This document shows positions 42,998 to 50,502 of a stretch of 64,000 nt of DNA, in pieces. The position numbers and the translations under genes were made by a program. Within the stretch, counting starts at the first letter, position 1; each line of letters opens with the position of its first letter. The DNA is from JBBSHE01 sp038253325. Lineage in GTDB: Bacteria > Actinomycetota > Actinomycetes > Propionibacteriales > Nocardioidaceae. Below the pieces are notes generated by a model. That model was not told the origin of the DNA. It saw nothing but the letters and a program-made list of their open reading frames with translations, and did not search any database. The stretch lies in contig JBBSHE010000002.1 in NCBI GenBank assembly GCA_038253325.1, forward strand, positions 56,761 through 120,760, given 5' to 3'.

Positions 42998-45148
42998 GTG
43001 ACCGAGTCCGACAAGGCGACCCAACCGCCCTCTCCGAAGGCGCGCGACGAGCACCGCACGATCGCCGAGGAGGTCGACGAGCACCGCACGATCGCCGAGG
43101 AGGTCGACGAGCACCGCTTCCGTTATCACACCCAGGACGCGCCGACGATCTCCGACGGTGAGTACGACGGCCTGATCCGTCGCTTGAACGAGCTCGAGGA
43201 CGCGTGCCCCGAGCTGCGCACACCCGACTCCCCGACGCAGCAGGTCGGCGCGGCGGTCTCCACGCTGTTCACGCCTGTCGCGCACCGCGAGCGGCTGATG
43301 AGCCTCGACAACGCGTTCAGCGCCGAGGAGCTGACCTCGTGGGCGGCCCGCGTCGAACGCGACATCGGAGGCGCGGCCCGAGACTCGGCAGCGCAATACC
43401 TGTGCGAGCTCAAGGTCGACGGGCTCGCGATCAACCTGACGTACGAGGCGGGTCGGCTGACGACGGGGGCCACCCGTGGTGACGGCCGGACGGGCGAGGA
43501 CGTCACGCCCAACGTGCGGACCATCAGCAACATCCCGGTCAGGCTGACCGGCTCGGAGGACCACCCCGTCCCCAACCTGGTCGAGGTCCGCGGCGAGGTG
43601 TTCTTCCCGGTCGAGGCGTTCGAGCAGCTGAACGCCTCGCTCGTCGAGCTGGGTAAGGCGCCGTTCTCCAACCCCCGCAACGCCGCCGCGGGCTCGTTGC
43701 GGCAGAAGGACCCGGGGGTGACCGCCAGGCGGCCGCTTCGGATGGTGTGCCACGGAATCGGGGCTCGTGATGGGTTCGAGCCCAAGCGCCAGTCGGAGGC
43801 GTACGCCGCCCTGGGTGCCTGGGGCCTGCCGGTGAGCGACCGGGTGCGTGTGGTCGACGACGTCGCGGGTGTCACCGCGTTCATCGCGTACTACGGCGAG
43901 CACCGGCACGACGTGGAGCACGAGATCGACGGCGTGGTCGTCAAGGTCGACCAGGTGGCGTTGCAGCGCCGGCTCGGATCGACGAGCCGGGCACCACGGT
44001 GGGCGATCGCGTTCAAGTACCCGCCCGAGGAGGTCAACACGAAGCTGTTCGACATCCGGGTCAACGTCGGCCGCACCGGTCGGGTGACGCCGTACGGCGT
44101 GATGGACCCGATCCGCGTCTCCGGTTCGACCGTCGAGTACGCCACGTTGCACAACGCCCAGGAGGTCGAGCGCAAGGGTGTCCTCGTCGGGGACACCGTC
44201 GTGCTGCGCAAGGCCGGTGACGTGATCCCGGAGATCGTCGGGCCGGTCGTCAACCTGCGGGACGGCTCCGAACGCCCGTTCGTGATGCCGACGGTGTGCC
44301 CCGAGTGCGCGAGTCCGCTGGCGCCTGCGAAGGAGGGTGACGCCGACATCCGCTGCCCGAACGCGCGGTCGTGCCCGGCCCAGCTGAGAGAGCGGGTGTT
44401 TCACCTCGCGGGACGTGGTGCGTTCGACATCGAGGTGCTCGGGTACGAGGCGGCGGTGGCACTGCTGGACGCGCACGCGATCGCCGACGAGGGTGACCTG
44501 TTCAGTCTCGACGCGGCTGCGCTGACGTCCGTACCGCTGTTCAGGAAAAAGGACGGCGAGCTTTCCGCGAACGGCCAGCGGCTGCTCGAAAACCTCGAGC
44601 GCGTCAAGCAGCAGCCGTTGTGGCGGGTGATCGTCGGCCTGTCGATCCGGCATGTCGGCCCGACGGCCGCGCAGGCGCTGGCCAGAGAGTTCCGGTCGCT
44701 GGACGCAATCGCGTCGGCGTCGGTCGACGAGCTCGCCGCCGCCGAGGGGGTCGGTCCGACGATCGCGTCGGCCGTCGTCGACTGGTTCGCGGTCGACTGG
44801 CACCGCGCGATCGTCGACAAGTGGGCTGCCTCGGGTGTGCGGATGGTCGACGAGGTCGACGCGACGGTCCCTCGTACCCTCGAGGGGCTCAGCATCGTCG
44901 TCACCGGCTCACTCCTGAACTTCTCCAGGGACGAGGCGAAGGAAGCGATCACGTCTCGTGGCGGCAAGGCGACGTCGTCGGTGTCGAAGAGCACCGATTT
45001 CGTGGTTGTCGGTGAGTCCGCGGGCACCAAGTACGACAAGGCGGTCTCCCTGGCTCGGCCGATCCTCGACGAGGAAGGCTTCGAGGTGCTCCTCGCCTCC
45101 GGGCCGGACGCAGCCCGGACGGTCGCCACCATCGGCCAAAGCAGTTGA
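42998..45148 (+). CDS. ligA: NAD-dependent DNA ligase
   Basis: 716 residues from the GTG at 42998. It seals nicks using NAD+. The order of domains is complete: Ia (with an N-terminal 30-bp duplication), adenylation with Lys139 in CELKVDGLAI, OB fold, the zinc finger (CPECASPL...IRCPNARSCPAQ), HhH (about 545-640) and a BRCT domain (RTLEGLSIVVTGSLLNFSRDEAKEAITSRGGKATSSVS). The first 40 residues repeat DEHRTIAEEV twice before the natural DEHRFRYH. The upstream divergent gene is the metallopeptidase. Confidence 0.96.
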   Translation: MTESDKATQPPSPKARDEHRTIAEEVDEHRTIAEEVDEHRFRYHTQDAPTISDGEYDGLIRRLNELEDACPELRTPDSPTQQVGAAVSTLFTPVAHRERLMSLDNAFSAEELTSWAARVERDIGGAARDSAAQYLCELKVDGLAINLTYEAGRLTTGATRGDGRTGEDVTPNVRTISNIPVRLTGSEDHPVPNLVEVRGEVFFPVEAFEQLNASLVELGKAPFSNPRNAAAGSLRQKDPGVTARRPLRMVCHGIGARDGFEPKRQSEAYAALGAWGLPVSDRVRVVDDVAGVTAFIAYYGEHRHDVEHEIDGVVVKVDQVALQRRLGSTSRAPRWAIAFKYPPEEVNTKLFDIRVNVGRTGRVTPYGVMDPIRVSGSTVEYATLHNAQEVERKGVLVGDTVVLRKAGDVIPEIVGPVVNLRDGSERPFVMPTVCPECASPLAPAKEGDADIRCPNARSCPAQLRERVFHLAGRGAFDIEVLGYEAAVALLDAHAIADEGDLFSLDAAALTSVPLFRKKDGELSANGQRLLENLERVKQQPLWRVIVGLSIRHVGPTAAQALAREFRSLDAIASASVDELAAAEGVGPTIASAVVDWFAVDWHRAIVDKWAASGVRMVDEVDATVPRTLEGLSIVVTGSLLNFSRDEAKEAITSRGGKATSSVSKSTDFVVVGESAGTKYDKAVSLARPILDEEGFEVLLASGPDAARTVATIGQSS
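43046..43117 (+). repeat. 30-bp tandem duplication in the ligA N-terminus
   Basis: Two identical 30-bp copies (43046-43075 and 43076-43105) encode DEHRTIAEEV, followed by a partial third start (GACGAGCACCGC). Perfect identity of both copies suggests a recent event. Confidence 0.9.
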
Positions 45149-45236
45149 GGTGACGTCTATCAGCACGGAACAACCGAACGGCTTGGCGCGGACCGGACGG
45201 CGCCGGAGTCCACGAGGACCCAGGCAGGCGTGACGA

Positions 45237-45242
45237 TAGCGT
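45237..45242 (+). promoter_or_regulatory. Candidate -10 of the ABC exporter operon (leaderless)
   Basis: TAGCGT with 6 nt to the GTG at 45249 and no Shine-Dalgarno. Confidence 0.45.
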
Positions 45243-45248
45243 TGCGGT

Positions 45249-46019
45249 GTGACCGAGGTATCCCGGAGCACTCAGCACACGCTGCTGATGAGCGGTGTCT
45301 CGTTTCGGTATGGCAAGGTCAAGGCTCTTGACGAGATTACTGCCCGATTCCACAGCAACGCTGTTGCGGTGCTGGGTCCGAACGGTGCAGGCAAGTCGAC
45401 TCTGCTCCGACTGCTCATGTCCGCGGCCAGGCCGGACGCAGGCAGCTTCGCGGTCGCCGGTTGGCACAGCGACGACAGGGCCGGCGTCTCGGTGTTCCGC
45501 CAGCGGCTGGGCGTGATGCCGCAAGGGATGCGGTTGTTCGGTGGCTACACGTGTCGAGAGTTCCTTCGCTACGTCGCGTGGCTTCGTGAAGTTCCATCGG
45601 CTCAGGTCGAACACGCCGCTACTCGCGCGTTGGAAGTAGTCGACCTTGTCGACCGGGCGGATGAACGGGTCAAACGGCTCTCCGGTGGAATGCGCCAACG
45701 CCTGGGACTAGCCCAGGCCATCGTGAACAATCCGAGGTTGCTGGTCCTGGACGAGCCGACGGTCGGGCTCGACCCCGGTCAACGCGCGGACTTCCGACGG
45801 TATCTCGCGCGTGTCAAGGACGAGTGCCTTGTCGTGTTGGCGACACACCTCGTCGACGACGCGGCCGCCGTGTCCGATGAGGTCCTGGTGTTGGACGAGG
45901 GCTCAACCCGCTTTGTCGGGTCCATGAGAGACTTTGTCGGACATCCTGCGGGTGAGGCCGGCTTCTCCAGCGCTGATGTCGAGACCGCCTACCTCACCTT
46001 GGTGCGACCTTCCCAATGA
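45249..46019 (+). CDS. ABC transporter ATP-binding protein (CcmA/export type)
   Basis: 256 residues. Walker A GPNGAGKST, Q-loop VMPQGMRLFGGYT, signature LSGGMRQRLGLAQAI, Walker B LLVLDEPTVGLDP and the switch His in VLATHLVDDAAAVSDE are intact. The GLDP form and the 'FGGYTCREFLRY' stretch put it with drug, peptide or lantibiotic-type exporters, not importers. It is coupled to a membrane protein (ATGA) and then a second one. First gene of the 45-50 kb accessory island; local base composition is visibly less GC-rich than in flanking genes. Confidence 0.9.
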   Translation: MTEVSRSTQHTLLMSGVSFRYGKVKALDEITARFHSNAVAVLGPNGAGKSTLLRLLMSAARPDAGSFAVAGWHSDDRAGVSVFRQRLGVMPQGMRLFGGYTCREFLRYVAWLREVPSAQVEHAATRALEVVDLVDRADERVKRLSGGMRQRLGLAQAIVNNPRLLVLDEPTVGLDPGQRADFRRYLARVKDECLVVLATHLVDDAAAVSDEVLVLDEGSTRFVGSMRDFVGHPAGEAGFSSADVETAYLTLVRPSQ

Positions 46020-47251
46020 CGGTCGCGGGCCAGCAGATGAGCCGGTCGTCGTGGTGGTTTCGGCTCGGGATCACGGACGCGACATCGGGGACGCCGCTGG
46101 CGACCGGAATCGTGTCGTTTCTCGCAGCTTTGACGATCGGATCTTTGGCGGGGACGAACATCATGCTGCCGGGGTGGGCTGATCCGTTCAATCTGGGGTT
46201 GACGGCCGTCCTCTTTCAGGCGCCACTCGCGATAGGGTCGGGCGCAACTGCGGCTGGCTGGCTGCTCAGGCACGACGTGCTCACGTTTGCTGACACCACT
46301 CCCCGGGGCCGTCGAGCAGCACTGACGATCACCACCGCATCAGTGCTGCTGTGGCAGGCCGCTGCGGTCGCCGGGCTACTTGCCGTCGTGCTGCTTCGCT
46401 CTGACCTGGCCGGACCGCTGACACCCGCCATGCTTCTGCTACCCGCGCTCGACGTGGCTCTGGTCGTCGCAATGGTCTTGGTCGGCTCGGCGGTCGGGTC
46501 TCACGTCAAGACCGTGTTTGGGGCACCTGTGCTCGCTGTTGGGGTGTTCGTCTGGCTGTACGCCTCCGCATATGCCCCGGGGCGTTGGAAGCTCTTGTCT
46601 CCGACATATTCGGAGATCTTCTATCAGAACTATTTCGAACCCAACCACGCCTTGGTGGGTGGACAGGCTTTGATCGCGACTGCGGTCGCGATCAGCGCGG
46701 CGGCCGTTCTGTTTCGCAGGACGGCGTATCGATGGGTCGCGGTCGGCGTCGCGTTCGGTCTCACCGTCGCCGGCGGAGCGTCCTTGTCGGTAGCTTCGAT
46801 CGATCCGGTGCAGTACCGGAGCCCTCCGGCTCAAGCAGCGTGCGCGACCCGCGACCGGATCACTCTCTGCGTGTGGCCGGACTCCAGCGACGTCCTTCAA
46901 CCGAGTCTCGACGCGCTGGTGTCTGTCGCGCGCTCGGCTCGTCCGTACATCGCCATCAGCGGCTCCTTCTTTCAACCTGGTCTTCAGAGCCTCATGCCCC
47001 GCGGTACGGTCTACAACGTGCCGGCCACCCGTCAGGAAGGGGGATTCGACTTCGTCGCACTGAGGGCGGCCGTGGATTCGGTTGTCTGCGGAAAGGGTCG
47101 GAGTCGCGCGGCATCCGAGTTCGCCGGTTGGCTCAGCGCAAGGTCATCCGCGTCCTACTATTCGGCCAGTTCAGGTCGCGTTTCCCATCTTCCCAGAGCC
47201 AAACAGCAATATCGGGTCAATCAGTGGAAGAGCCAGTTCGGTCGATGCTGA
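46016..47251 (+). CDS. ABC exporter membrane protein with C-terminal soluble domain
   Basis: 411 residues. About six membrane helices lie in the first 270 residues (TGIVSFLAALTIGSLAG, TASVLLWQAAAVAGLLAVVLL, MLLLPALDVALVVAMVLVGSAVG, LAVGVFVWLYASAYA, ALIATAVAISAAAVLF, VAVGVAFGLTVAGGASL). A soluble region follows, containing CATRDRITLCVWPDSSDVLQPSLDAL. This CVWP element is found in similar actinobacterial ABC-associated proteins (DUF7224-like, from memory). Translationally coupled to the ATPase and to the next gene. Confidence 0.7.
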   Translation: MTVAGQQMSRSSWWFRLGITDATSGTPLATGIVSFLAALTIGSLAGTNIMLPGWADPFNLGLTAVLFQAPLAIGSGATAAGWLLRHDVLTFADTTPRGRRAALTITTASVLLWQAAAVAGLLAVVLLRSDLAGPLTPAMLLLPALDVALVVAMVLVGSAVGSHVKTVFGAPVLAVGVFVWLYASAYAPGRWKLLSPTYSEIFYQNYFEPNHALVGGQALIATAVAISAAAVLFRRTAYRWVAVGVAFGLTVAGGASLSVASIDPVQYRSPPAQAACATRDRITLCVWPDSSDVLQPSLDALVSVARSARPYIAISGSFFQPGLQSLMPRGTVYNVPATRQEGGFDFVALRAAVDSVVCGKGRSRAASEFAGWLSARSSASYYSASSGRVSHLPRAKQQYRVNQWKSQFGRC

Positions 47252-47862
47252 ACGGGTCCCGCGCTCGGGTTCACGTCGCTGCGTCACTCCTGCACGGATG
47301 GCGCATCGGCTGGAGCGTTGGCGGACTCATCCTCCTCTCGATCACTCTCGCTGCATCGCCGAAACTCATCGTGCTGCCCCAAGTACTGGCCGACTCTGAG
47401 GTGACCGCTCCAGCCGCCGTCGTCGCCACATTGGTCGGGTCTCTTCTGCTGCTTCCTCTCTGCGTCGAACCCGCGAGCCACCTGATCGCCACGGCACCCC
47501 GCGGTCGACAGATCGCGGTCGTCATCAGGCTCGCTGTCATGACCGTGGTCGCCTACCTCGCGATCGTCTTGCCCGCTCACGCCGGCGGTTGGGCACCGAT
47601 TTCAGCCCTAGCAACCTTCACGGGTGAGGGCCTCATCCTTGCCGGGACCGTCGGCGTCACGACAGCATGGACGCTACCCACCGTCCATTGCCTCGCCGCG
47701 ATGACATTCGGTGCCGATGTACACGCCAAGGTCGCCAGCTGGGCATGGGTTGTCTCAGGAAGCCCCTCAGCGAGCTTCGTTACGGTGTCATTGGCGATTT
47801 ACGCCATCGGCCTCGCTGTCATGGATCGTTCAGCCGGACGCGGACGCAACGCGTACGACTGA
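47245..47862 (+). CDS. Second membrane protein of the ABC exporter
   Basis: 205 residues from the ATG at 47245, overlapping the previous stop by 7 bp. About five to six membrane helices (IGWSVGGLILLSITLAAS, APAAVVATLVGSLLLLPLCV, IAVVIRLAVMTVVAYLAIVLPA, GLILAGTVGVTTAW, SFVTVSLAIYAIGLAV). The C-terminus VMDRSAGRGRNAYD lies in one copy of a 45-bp direct repeat whose other copy is at 49820-49864. Probable third part of the exporter; substrate unknown. Confidence 0.65.
   Translation: MLNGSRARVHVAASLLHGWRIGWSVGGLILLSITLAASPKLIVLPQVLADSEVTAPAAVVATLVGSLLLLPLCVEPASHLIATAPRGRQIAVVIRLAVMTVVAYLAIVLPAHAGGWAPISALATFTGEGLILAGTVGVTTAWTLPTVHCLAAMTFGADVHAKVASWAWVVSGSPSASFVTVSLAIYAIGLAVMDRSAGRGRNAYD
47818..47862 (+). 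repeat. 45-bp direct repeat, left copy
   Basis: Encodes the last 14 residues and stop of the exporter membrane protein (VMDRSAGRGRNAYD). The right copy at 49820-49864 matches at 41 of 45 positions and keeps the same frame and stop codon. Together the copies bracket a 2-kb segment. Confidence 0.85.
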
Positions 47863-48099
47863 ACTGAGGTGACCTGGACGGTGTCTCGCTTGCTACCGGA
47901 TCGATCTTTCTCGCAGTCTCTGAAATGACCAAAGCGCAATGAGCCGATTGGCCCCGATTGGTGGCATTGCGTCAACCGTTGTCAAGCATGGCTGGCGTTG
48001 CTTACGTTGCGGAGTCGGCCGAGCTTCAGGCGCAAACCGAGGGGATCGGCTCGTGTGACGGCAAGCTGACCCTACCCATGCATCGAGTTGGCGGTATCG

Positions 48100-48261
48100 A
48101 TGAGCGTGGATACGGGGATGCTCTTCGCTCCCGAGACCGAGATTTCCTACTGCGGCCCGGTCTACGACGATGGCGGCAACCGCTGCTCCGCCGGAGTCCT
48201 GTTCACCTCGATGCGCACCATCGTCAACGGAATCTCGGGCGGCAGCCTGGTCACCGGTTAG
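48100..48261 (+). CDS. Small Cys-containing peptide ORF next to the ABC exporter
   Basis: 53 residues from the ATG at 48100 to TAG at 48261. It begins MSVDTGMLFAPETEISYCGP, then a YDDGGNRC turn with two cysteines 11 residues apart, and ends hydrophobic with Gly/Ser (GISGGSLVTG). The frame is open from 48070, and there is no strong Shine-Dalgarno. The 500-bp space between the exporter and the sigma factor otherwise holds nothing recognised. It may be a secreted or modified peptide exported by the ABC system, or the tail of a decayed gene. No homology can be claimed. Confidence 0.4.
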   Translation: MSVDTGMLFAPETEISYCGPVYDDGGNRCSAGVLFTSMRTIVNGISGGSLVTG

Positions 48262-48286
48262 TTAGCCCCTCTCTGCGCAAGTCCTG

Positions 48287-48317
48287 TTGATGAAACGTCC
48301 ACCGGTGCGTCTATAAA
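48287..48317 (+). promoter_or_regulatory. Possible promoter of the ECF sigma gene
   Basis: TTGATG (48287-48292) and the AT-rich CTATAAA (48311-48317) have 18-19 bp spacing, a fair housekeeping promoter. An overlapping GAAAC (48292-48296) and CGTCTA (48308-48313) resemble ECF elements, but their 11-bp spacing is too short. Confidence 0.3.
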
Positions 48318-48362
48318 GAGTGAGGGCGTTCCACGCGCCGCTATCGGTCGGTCGGAGGGTTC

Positions 48363-48905
48363 ATGGTCAAGTCCACGGAACTTCCCGAGGCTAGACCGGA
48401 TAACGGAGAACTCGCAGCCCTATACCGCGAGCACTACCTGGGCCTGGTCAAGTTCGCGGTCCAGCTCGTGGATGACCAAGCCAGCGCCGAGGACGTTGTT
48501 CAGGATGTCTTCGCGCGCCTGCACGGGCGGCGACTGGCCGATATCGCGGACCCACGCCGTTACCTCGCCACGGCGGTCGTCAACCAGGCCCGCTCAAGTC
48601 TGCGGCGGCGCAGGTTCAGGCGAACCGTCGTCTTCGACGAGTCACCGGCTGACGGACGGGCAGCGGAGCCAGCCGATGCCCGCGTCGTTCGCAACGCCGC
48701 GTCAGGCGCGATCTGGCGGGCGATTACGAAGCTGCCAAGGAGGCAGCACGAGGTCGTCGTGCTGCGGTTCTACGCCGACTGGTCGATTCCCGAAATCGCC
48801 GAGGCGCTTGGCATCTCGCGAGGCGCCGCCTCCTCGTCGCTCGACCGAGCCCTCAAATCACTCACCGCGCCGATAGGAGCCATCGATGCCCGCAACTCCG
48901 AGTGA
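48363..48905 (+). CDS. ECF-family RNA polymerase sigma factor
   Basis: 180 residues, CGGAGGG upstream. Region 2 (LAALYREHYLGLVKFAVQLVDDQASAEDVVQDVFARL, then RRYLATAVVNQARSSLRRRR) and region 4 (ITKLPRRQHEVVVLRFYADWSIPEIAEALGISRGAASSSLDRALKSL) are complete. No extra anti-sigma-binding or SnoaL domain is seen. It overlaps by 20 bp with the following membrane META-domain gene, which probably acts as its regulator. Confidence 0.93.
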   Translation: MVKSTELPEARPDNGELAALYREHYLGLVKFAVQLVDDQASAEDVVQDVFARLHGRRLADIADPRRYLATAVVNQARSSLRRRRFRRTVVFDESPADGRAAEPADARVVRNAASGAIWRAITKLPRRQHEVVVLRFYADWSIPEIAEALGISRGAASSSLDRALKSLTAPIGAIDARNSE

Positions 48906-49593
48906 CCTCATCCGGCAGGCGCTCAAGGAACGCGCGGCCACGATCACGCCAGACAACCTGATCTACCGCGACATGCGTTCCCCGGAACACGCCGCCGCGT
49001 CCACTGTCCGGTCGAACGGCCGCCGCGGCGTCACGCTGCTAGCGGTAGCGGCGGCCGCTGTGGCCGTCCTCGCCATCGTCCTCGGCTCATATGCGTTCAC
49101 CCGCGGACTCGGCAACCAGACGCCCGCCGCAGGCAGCGGTGACCAACTCACCGGCATTCGCTGGCGGCTCACCGAAGTGCGTTCCGGGAATCAGACCGTC
49201 GCCATCCCTGCTAACTACCGCGCCGAACTCAGCTTCTACGACAACGGACGCGTGAGCGGGCTCAACGGCCTAAACGCGTTCGACGGCACCTATCACACCT
49301 CTGGGCAGACGATCACGATCAGCGTTACGACGGAAGGTGGGGCCGGCCAAGCCGGCATCAGCGACGTAATCGAGGCCGTGGACAGCCTCTACGTGCCAGA
49401 CAACTCCGCGCCGCAGGACAATGCGGTTGACTCCAGATACACGGTCTCCGCGGACACGTTGACGATTAGGACCCCGACCTGGACGCTCACATTCAGTAAC
49501 AACGGTGCAGAGTCGACGAACCCCCCGGCCTCGCCAACGCCATCCGCGACGAGCTCGTCGCCGCAGGCGCCGGCCGCGAGTACCGGACCGTGA
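48886..49593 (+). CDS. Membrane-anchored META/HslJ-domain protein, candidate anti-sigma partner
   Basis: 235 residues. The cytoplasmic N-terminus (about 1-48) is short and helical. One membrane helix spans 49-71 (VTLLAVAAAAVAVLAIVLGSYAF). Outside, residues about 87-205 form a META-like domain (TGIRWRLTEVRSGNQ... AELSFYDNGRVSGLNGLNAFDGTYHTSGQTITISV). A Pro/Ser/Thr tail ends it. The 20-bp overlap with the sigma gene and the single-span topology suggest a sigma regulator or sensor; no ZAS zinc motif is seen. Confidence 0.75.
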   Translation: MPATPSDLIRQALKERAATITPDNLIYRDMRSPEHAAASTVRSNGRRGVTLLAVAAAAVAVLAIVLGSYAFTRGLGNQTPAAGSGDQLTGIRWRLTEVRSGNQTVAIPANYRAELSFYDNGRVSGLNGLNAFDGTYHTSGQTITISVTTEGGAGQAGISDVIEAVDSLYVPDNSAPQDNAVDSRYTVSADTLTIRTPTWTLTFSNNGAESTNPPASPTPSATSSSPQAPAASTGP

Positions 49594-49723
49594 TCCCCTT
49601 GCGGCCTCCTCGGCCGCCGCCAGCGCCTGGCGCACCGTGTCGGCGCGCCAGCTCCCGGATCGACGGCTCGCCGACCCGGGCGTCCCGGCGAATCGCAGCG
49701 AACAGCTCGACAGGTGATCCCAT
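49594..49723 (-). pseudogene. Transposase remnant (IS21/IstA-like N-terminal helix-turn-helix)
   Basis: On the minus strand from about 49723, SPVELFAAIRRDARVGEPSIRELARRH resembles the N-terminus of actinobacterial IstA-type transposases. The next residues (TVRQALAAAEEA) continue only in another frame; the few codons in between (normally GVHRR) are lost. No further transposase or terminal repeats are visible. It lies between the META-domain gene and the right 45-bp repeat copy. Confidence 0.5.
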
Positions 49724-49819
49724 CCCAACGCAACCCGACCTCGAGAGCCACCGGATGGAGCCAGGCTCAGGTGGGGCCAGATCAAACCGGGCAGATTGAT
49801 CTTCGCCGCTGGACGCACC

Positions 49820-49864
49820 GTCATGGACCGTGCAGCCGCACGCGGCCGCAACGCGTACGACTGA
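49820..49864 (+). repeat. 45-bp direct repeat, right copy
   Basis: 41 of 45 bases match 47818-47862. It encodes VMDRAAARGRNAYD and TGA, with no intact gene in front; LIFAAGRT precedes it in frame. Probably the tail of a lost or duplicated membrane-protein gene. Confidence 0.85.
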
Positions 49865-49922
49865 GCCACCGTCAAAGTCCGATACGGCCCCGTCAAGCTC
49901 GAGCCTCGGGCAGACTTGCCTC

Positions 49923-50150
49923 GTGAGTGACGACGGCACCTTGAATCCGGATCTGCCGGAGGGCATCGAGCCGACCGGTGTGCCGGGGCCGGACGCGGAC
50001 CACAACTCGTTCGTGCTGGCACTCGCGGCCCTGGTCGCTGTCCTCGCCCTGTGCTTCACCGTCGGCTGGATCGCCTACCACCAACTGACCAGCGAGAACG
50101 CGCCGCCCCCACAGCCTGGGGGCGGCCCGACGGCCCTGGTCATGTTGTAA
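49923..50150 (+). CDS. Small single-span membrane protein
   Basis: 75 residues from the GTG at 49923 (the frame is open further up, but that part overlaps the repeat). A Gly/Pro/Asp-rich N-terminus is followed by one membrane helix (SFVLALAALVAVLALCFTVGWIAY) and a Pro/Gly-rich end. Unknown function; not obviously related to gatCAB, which begins 50 bp later. Confidence 0.55.
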   Translation: MSDDGTLNPDLPEGIEPTGVPGPDADHNSFVLALAALVAVLALCFTVGWIAYHQLTSENAPPPQPGGGPTALVML

Positions 50151-50186
50151 CACTGGCGCAATCGTCGGGTCGGCAGGGGCCGCCAC

Positions 50187-50192
50187 TACGCT
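50187..50192 (+). promoter_or_regulatory. Candidate -10 of gatCAB (leaderless)
   Basis: TACGCT with 7 nt to the ATG at 50200. Confidence 0.45.
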
Positions 50193-50199
50193 GGTGCGC

Positions 50200-50502
50200 A
50201 TGCCTGAGCCCGCGATCACCCGCGACGAGGTCGAACATCTCGCTCACCTCGCGCGGATCGCCCTGACCGACGCGGAGCTCGACCATCTTGCTCCGCAACT
50301 CGCGCAGATCCTCGAGTCGGTCGCGGTGGTCAGCGCGGCTGTCGGCGACGTCGAGCTGACCGCGAACCCGGTGCCGTTGTCGAACGTGTTCCGCGATGAC
50401 AAGACAAAGCCGGGGCTCACGGCCGAGGAGGCGCTGGCCGGTGCACCTGCGGTCGAGCAGCAGCGGTTCAGCGTGCCCCGGATCCTCGGTGAGGAGCCGT
50501 GA
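50200..50502 (+). CDS. gatC: Asp-tRNA(Asn)/Glu-tRNA(Gln) amidotransferase subunit C
   Basis: 100 residues. It bridges GatA and GatB and is needed for folding of the complex. ITRDEVEHLAHLARIALTDAELDHLAPQLAQIL is the N-terminal helical pair, and the C-terminus ends FSVPRILGEEP. ATG 50200 was chosen over the GTG at 50194 because of the -10 spacing. The stop overlaps the gatA GTG. Confidence 0.93.
   Translation: MPEPAITRDEVEHLAHLARIALTDAELDHLAPQLAQILESVAVVSAAVGDVELTANPVPLSNVFRDDKTKPGLTAEEALAGAPAVEQQRFSVPRILGEEP

Noticed and set aside
42929..44803. Long minus-strand frame opposite ligA
   Set aside because: Antisense to a clearly conserved ligase; Arg/Asp/Val-rich with no motif.
47958..48290. 110-codon frame overlapping the small Cys ORF
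   Set aside because: The C-terminal half is Arg/Pro/His-rich shadow sequence. The 48100-48261 frame has the more protein-like composition.
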